Positions 5,537-7,287 of a stretch of DNA of 7,287 nucleotides are shown in pieces (the first letter of the stretch is position 1; each line of letters starts with the position of its first letter). The notes below the pieces were generated by a model. It worked only from the letters and a program-made list of their open reading frames with translations, was not told where the DNA came from and ran no database searches. Made by a program: the position numbers and the translations under genes. The stretch comes from Alphaproteobacteria bacterium. GTDB lineage: Bacteria; Pseudomonadota; Alphaproteobacteria; Sphingomonadales; Sphingomonadaceae. The DNA is taken from contig JAHJWA010000281.1 in NCBI GenBank assembly GCA_018828205.1, positions 1 to 7,287 on the forward strand, written 5' to 3'.

Positions 5537-6079
5537 TCAGTCGCGCTTGCCGGCGATCCGCGAGATTTCGGCCTTGACCAGTTCCTCGACCATTTCTGGC
5601 AGGTTCTCGTCGAGCCATTGCGCCAGCATCGGGCGCAGCAATTCGCGGGTCAGCGCCTCGAGCGAGGTCTCGCCCGACCGCACGATCTGCGGCTGCTTGC
5701 CGGGCCGCGAGATCATCGCCAGCGCTTCGAAGTTCTGCTGCATCGAGGCGCGGACGGTGTCGGTGGTCAGCGGCGCGTCCTCCTCGCAGAAGGTGTCGGC
5801 GTAATCGTCCGAATCCGTACCCGTTTCCTCGCCGGTATGCGCGACCATCGCCTCTTCGCCCAGCTCGAGCACTTCCTCGGTCTCGTCGGCATCCGCGGGG
5901 GCATCCGCGGGGGCATCGGCGGGCGCATCCGCGGGTTCGGCCCGGGCTGCGCTCGCCGGCGCGCGGGTGCGCTCGCGCCGGGCGGACACCGCGCCGGCGC
6001 GGTTGTCGCGCGCAATGACCTTCTTGATCGAGTCGAGAATCTCTTCGACCGACGGTTCACCCGGCTGATGCATAGTCAT
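5537..6079 (-). CDS. popZ: PopZ-family cell-pole organising protein (DUF2497)
   Basis: A 180-residue homologue of the alphaproteobacterial polar scaffold PopZ, which self-assembles at cell poles and in Caulobacter anchors the chromosome origin through ParB. It has the three-part layout of the family. A conserved N-terminal helix (PSVEEILDSIKKVIARD, about residues 9-25) is followed by a long acidic, Pro/Ala-rich disordered linker (about 30-105). A conserved C-terminal helical oligomerisation region follows (LTRELLRPMLAQWLDENLPEMVEELV, about 143-168, ending EISRIAGKRD). The linker contains four PADA repeats (residues 49-64) and one cysteine (Cys98). The start may be the ATG at 6079 or the one at 6073 (MHQPGEP). 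AGGGG is 3 nt from the first and 9 nt from the second, which favours 6073. The gene follows a tolC homologue, an arrangement I recall from Caulobacter. There valS usually comes next, whereas here an S9 peptidase does. The exact function in this organism is inferred from the family. Confidence 0.87.
   Translation of the reverse strand: MTMHQPGEPSVEEILDSIKKVIARDNRAGAVSARRERTRAPASAARAEPADAPADAPADAPADADETEEVLELGEEAMVAHTGEETGTDSDDYADTFCEEDAPLTTDTVRASMQQNFEALAMISRPGKQPQIVRSGETSLEALTRELLRPMLAQWLDENLPEMVEELVKAEISRIAGKRD
5889..5936. repeat. 12-bp tandem repeat, four copies, in the PopZ linker
   Basis: Four head-to-tail units begin at 5889, 5901, 5913 and 5925. The first two are identical (GCATCCGCGGGG). 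The third has one change in the middle and one at the end, and the fourth differs only in its last base. Read on the minus strand they encode Pro-Ala-Asp-Ala four times. The unit length is a multiple of three, so copy-number change would keep the reading frame. Confidence 0.92.
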
Positions 6080-6145
6080 TCACCCCTGCTTGCGACCCGC
6101 GCCGACGCGCGCATGCGAATCGGCGCATAGCATCGCTGAACGAGG
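6080..6145 (-). promoter_or_regulatory. Intergenic region before popZ with inverted repeat and GANTC site
   Basis: This 66-bp gap holds a 7-bp perfect inverted repeat, GCGCCGA (6099-6105) and TCGGCGC (6120-6126), around a 14-nt loop that contains the palindrome CGCATGCG (6110-6117). A GANTC site (6117-6121) overlaps the right arm, and another (6156-6160) lies just upstream in the tolC end. On the minus strand TTAACC occurs at the tolC stop, which resembles one half of a CtrA box; the second half is missing. A popZ promoter or a read-through attenuator are both possible. Neither is demonstrated. Confidence 0.35.
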
Positions 6146-7287
6146 TTAATAAATGGAATCGTTGCCGGGTTCGTCGACCGGGCCGATCTGCGCCGTGGCC
6201 GGGGGGATGTCCGCAGTGCTGGTGCTCTCGACCACGGGATCGGGGTCGCGCGACCAGTCCCACCATTGCCCCTCGACCCGGTCGTAATTCACCACCGGAT
6301 CGTAGAGCAGCCCCTCATCGGCAAACCCCAGATCGCGCGCCTCGGCGCGGCCCATCGCCGCCAGCAGGCTGAAGCCCGCGACATAGGCGTTGCGCCGCGC
6401 GGTCACCAGATCGACCCGGGCGTTGAGCAGTTCCTGCTCGGCGTTGAGCACTTCGAGCACGGTGCGGTTGCCGATCGAATTCTCCGCGCGGACGCCCTCG
6501 AGGCTGAGTTCGGCGGCGGCGACCGCCGTCTGCGAGCTTTCGATGATCGCCAGCGAGGCCTGCCAGCTCGAATAGGAGGCGCGGACCTGTGCGATCACAT
6601 CGCGTTCGACCGCGATCACCTGTTCGAGCGTGCCCGCCGCGCGCGCCTGCGCCTGCCGTTGGAGCGCGGCGGGTCGCCCGCCCTGGAAGATCGGGATCGA
6701 GAGCTGCACCCCGGCCTGCGCCGCCGTCGAGGTCTGGGGGGTGGCGACCCCGCCGGGCTCGACGATCCCGCCCAGCGTGCCGAGGAAATTCTGATAATCG
6801 CCGCCGAGGAACAGCGACACGCGCGGCAGGCGCCCCGCCCCCGCGACGTCGATATCGAAACCGGCCGCCTCGGCGCGTTCGCGCGCGGCGATCAGGTCGG
6901 GGTTGTTTTCCAGCGCCGCATCGACCGCGGTCTCGACCGAGGCGGGCAGGCCGGGCAGCGGCGGCGGCGGCTGGAGATCGTCGGGCGCGTCGCCGACCAG
7001 CTGGATATAGGTTTCGCGCGCGGCGATCAGATTCGCCTGCGCGCTGCGCAGATCGCCCTGCGCCAGCGCCAGCCGGGATTGCGACTGGGCAACGTCGGTC
7101 CGCGTCAGATCACCGATCTCGAAGCGGTCGCTGGTGGCCTGGAAATTGACATCGAGAACGTCGACCTGGTTGATCCCGAGCCCGACGATCGCCTGGTTTC
7201 GCAACACGTCCATATAGGCCGCGACAACCTGGCTGAAGATCGCGCTTTCGGTCGCGCGAAGATCGGCACGACCCGCGTCGACGCGCA
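6146..7287 (-). CDS. tolC: TolC family outer membrane efflux/secretion protein (partial, N-terminus outside window)
   Basis: The C-terminal 379 residues of an outer membrane factor; the frame is open to the window edge, so the signal peptide and roughly the first 100 residues are missing. TolC-type trimers form an outer-membrane barrel with a periplasmic helical tunnel that serves RND pumps and type I secretion. Both halves of the internal duplication are visible. The first has ATESAIFSQVVAAYMDVLRN and later RFEIGDLTRTDVAQSQSRLA with AQANLIAARETYIQLVG. The second has VIAQVRASYSSWQ and later GVRAENSIGNRTVLEVLNAEQELLNAR with GFSLLAAMGR. The GD-LTRTDV and GNRTVLEVLNAE segments are the repeat hallmarks. 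A tail of about 60 residues follows, rich in Asp, Pro and Trp, with no clear motif. No pump or ABC gene is in view, so its partner is unknown. It is the most upstream gene of the leftward tolC-popZ-S9 peptidase-ferredoxin series. Confidence 0.93.
   Translation of the reverse strand, partial: RVDAGRADLRATESAIFSQVVAAYMDVLRNQAIVGLGINQVDVLDVNFQATSDRFEIGDLTRTDVAQSQSRLALAQGDLRSAQANLIAARETYIQLVGDAPDDLQPPPPLPGLPASVETAVDAALENNPDLIAARERAEAAGFDIDVAGAGRLPRVSLFLGGDYQNFLGTLGGIVEPGGVATPQTSTAAQAGVQLSIPIFQGGRPAALQRQAQARAAGTLEQVIAVERDVIAQVRASYSSWQASLAIIESSQTAVAAAELSLEGVRAENSIGNRTVLEVLNAEQELLNARVDLVTARRNAYVAGFSLLAAMGRAEARDLGFADEGLLYDPVVNYDRVEGQWWDWSRDPDPVVESTSTADIPPATAQIGPVDEPGNDSIY

Noticed and set aside
3185..6130. 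Plus-strand open frame of 981 codons as a coding gene
   Set aside because: It is exactly in register opposite the S9 peptidase and the PopZ-like gene, which have complete domains and catalytic motifs. The translation is Arg/Gly/Ala/His-rich with no recognisable domain, and the openness is explained by rare TTA, CTA and TCA codons.
6089..6130. Strong Rho-independent terminator between tolC and popZ
   Set aside because: The inverted repeat is real, but the loop is 14 nt and no T-tract follows on either strand, so I list it only as a regulatory candidate.
1..7287. CRISPR array, IS element, tRNA, integrase or toxin-antitoxin signals
   Set aside because: No spaced direct repeats, transposase or integrase motifs, terminal inverted repeats, tRNA cloverleaf or CCA-type ends were seen on either strand. 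The gene set looks like core chromosome.

Overview
The window reads as an ordinary chromosomal segment of a GC-rich alphaproteobacterium, most likely of the order Sphingomonadales (Erythrobacter- or Sphingomonas-like). The reasons are strong G/C preference at third codon positions, a PopZ-family (DUF2497) polar protein next to a TolC-type outer membrane factor, an S9C (DPP5-like) secreted peptidase of a kind common in this order, and an erpA-xthA gene pair. The taxonomic call is an inference from gene content and style. No tRNA, rRNA, CRISPR array, IS element or phage gene was found.

Layout. Positions 1-174 hold no gene I can support. A secreted SleB/CwlJ-type cell-wall hydrolase runs rightward (175-843) and ends at a long two-part hairpin (852-884) that lies between it and the convergent xthA. 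Three leftward genes then form a probable operon, transcribed as a CBS-pair protein (2506-2075), an A-type Fe-S carrier resembling ErpA (2052-1714) and exodeoxyribonuclease III (1675-902). A 134-bp divergent promoter region (2507-2640) separates this operon from a small two-helix membrane protein on the plus strand (2641-2922). That gene meets the next leftward block tail to tail with only 6 bp between stops.

The right half is all leftward, in the order tolC-family outer membrane factor (start outside the window, stop at 6146), PopZ-like protein (6079-5537), S9 peptidase (5479-3323) and a thioredoxin-like [2Fe-2S] ferredoxin (3330-2929). The ferredoxin overlaps the peptidase stop by 8 bp, so those two are probably translationally coupled. 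PopZ-family proteins organise the cell pole and TolC-family proteins form outer-membrane export channels. The peptidase is exported and digests peptides, and the ferredoxin is cytoplasmic, so the block is not one obvious pathway.

I did not find a convincing new multigene system. The points most worth a second look are the clusters of GANTC (CcrM-type) sites in the cell-wall hydrolase gene and around the popZ start, a perfect 12-bp tandem repeat in the disordered linker of the PopZ homologue, the peptidase-ferredoxin overlap, and a 981-codon antisense open frame that is an artefact of codon usage but could mislead a gene caller.
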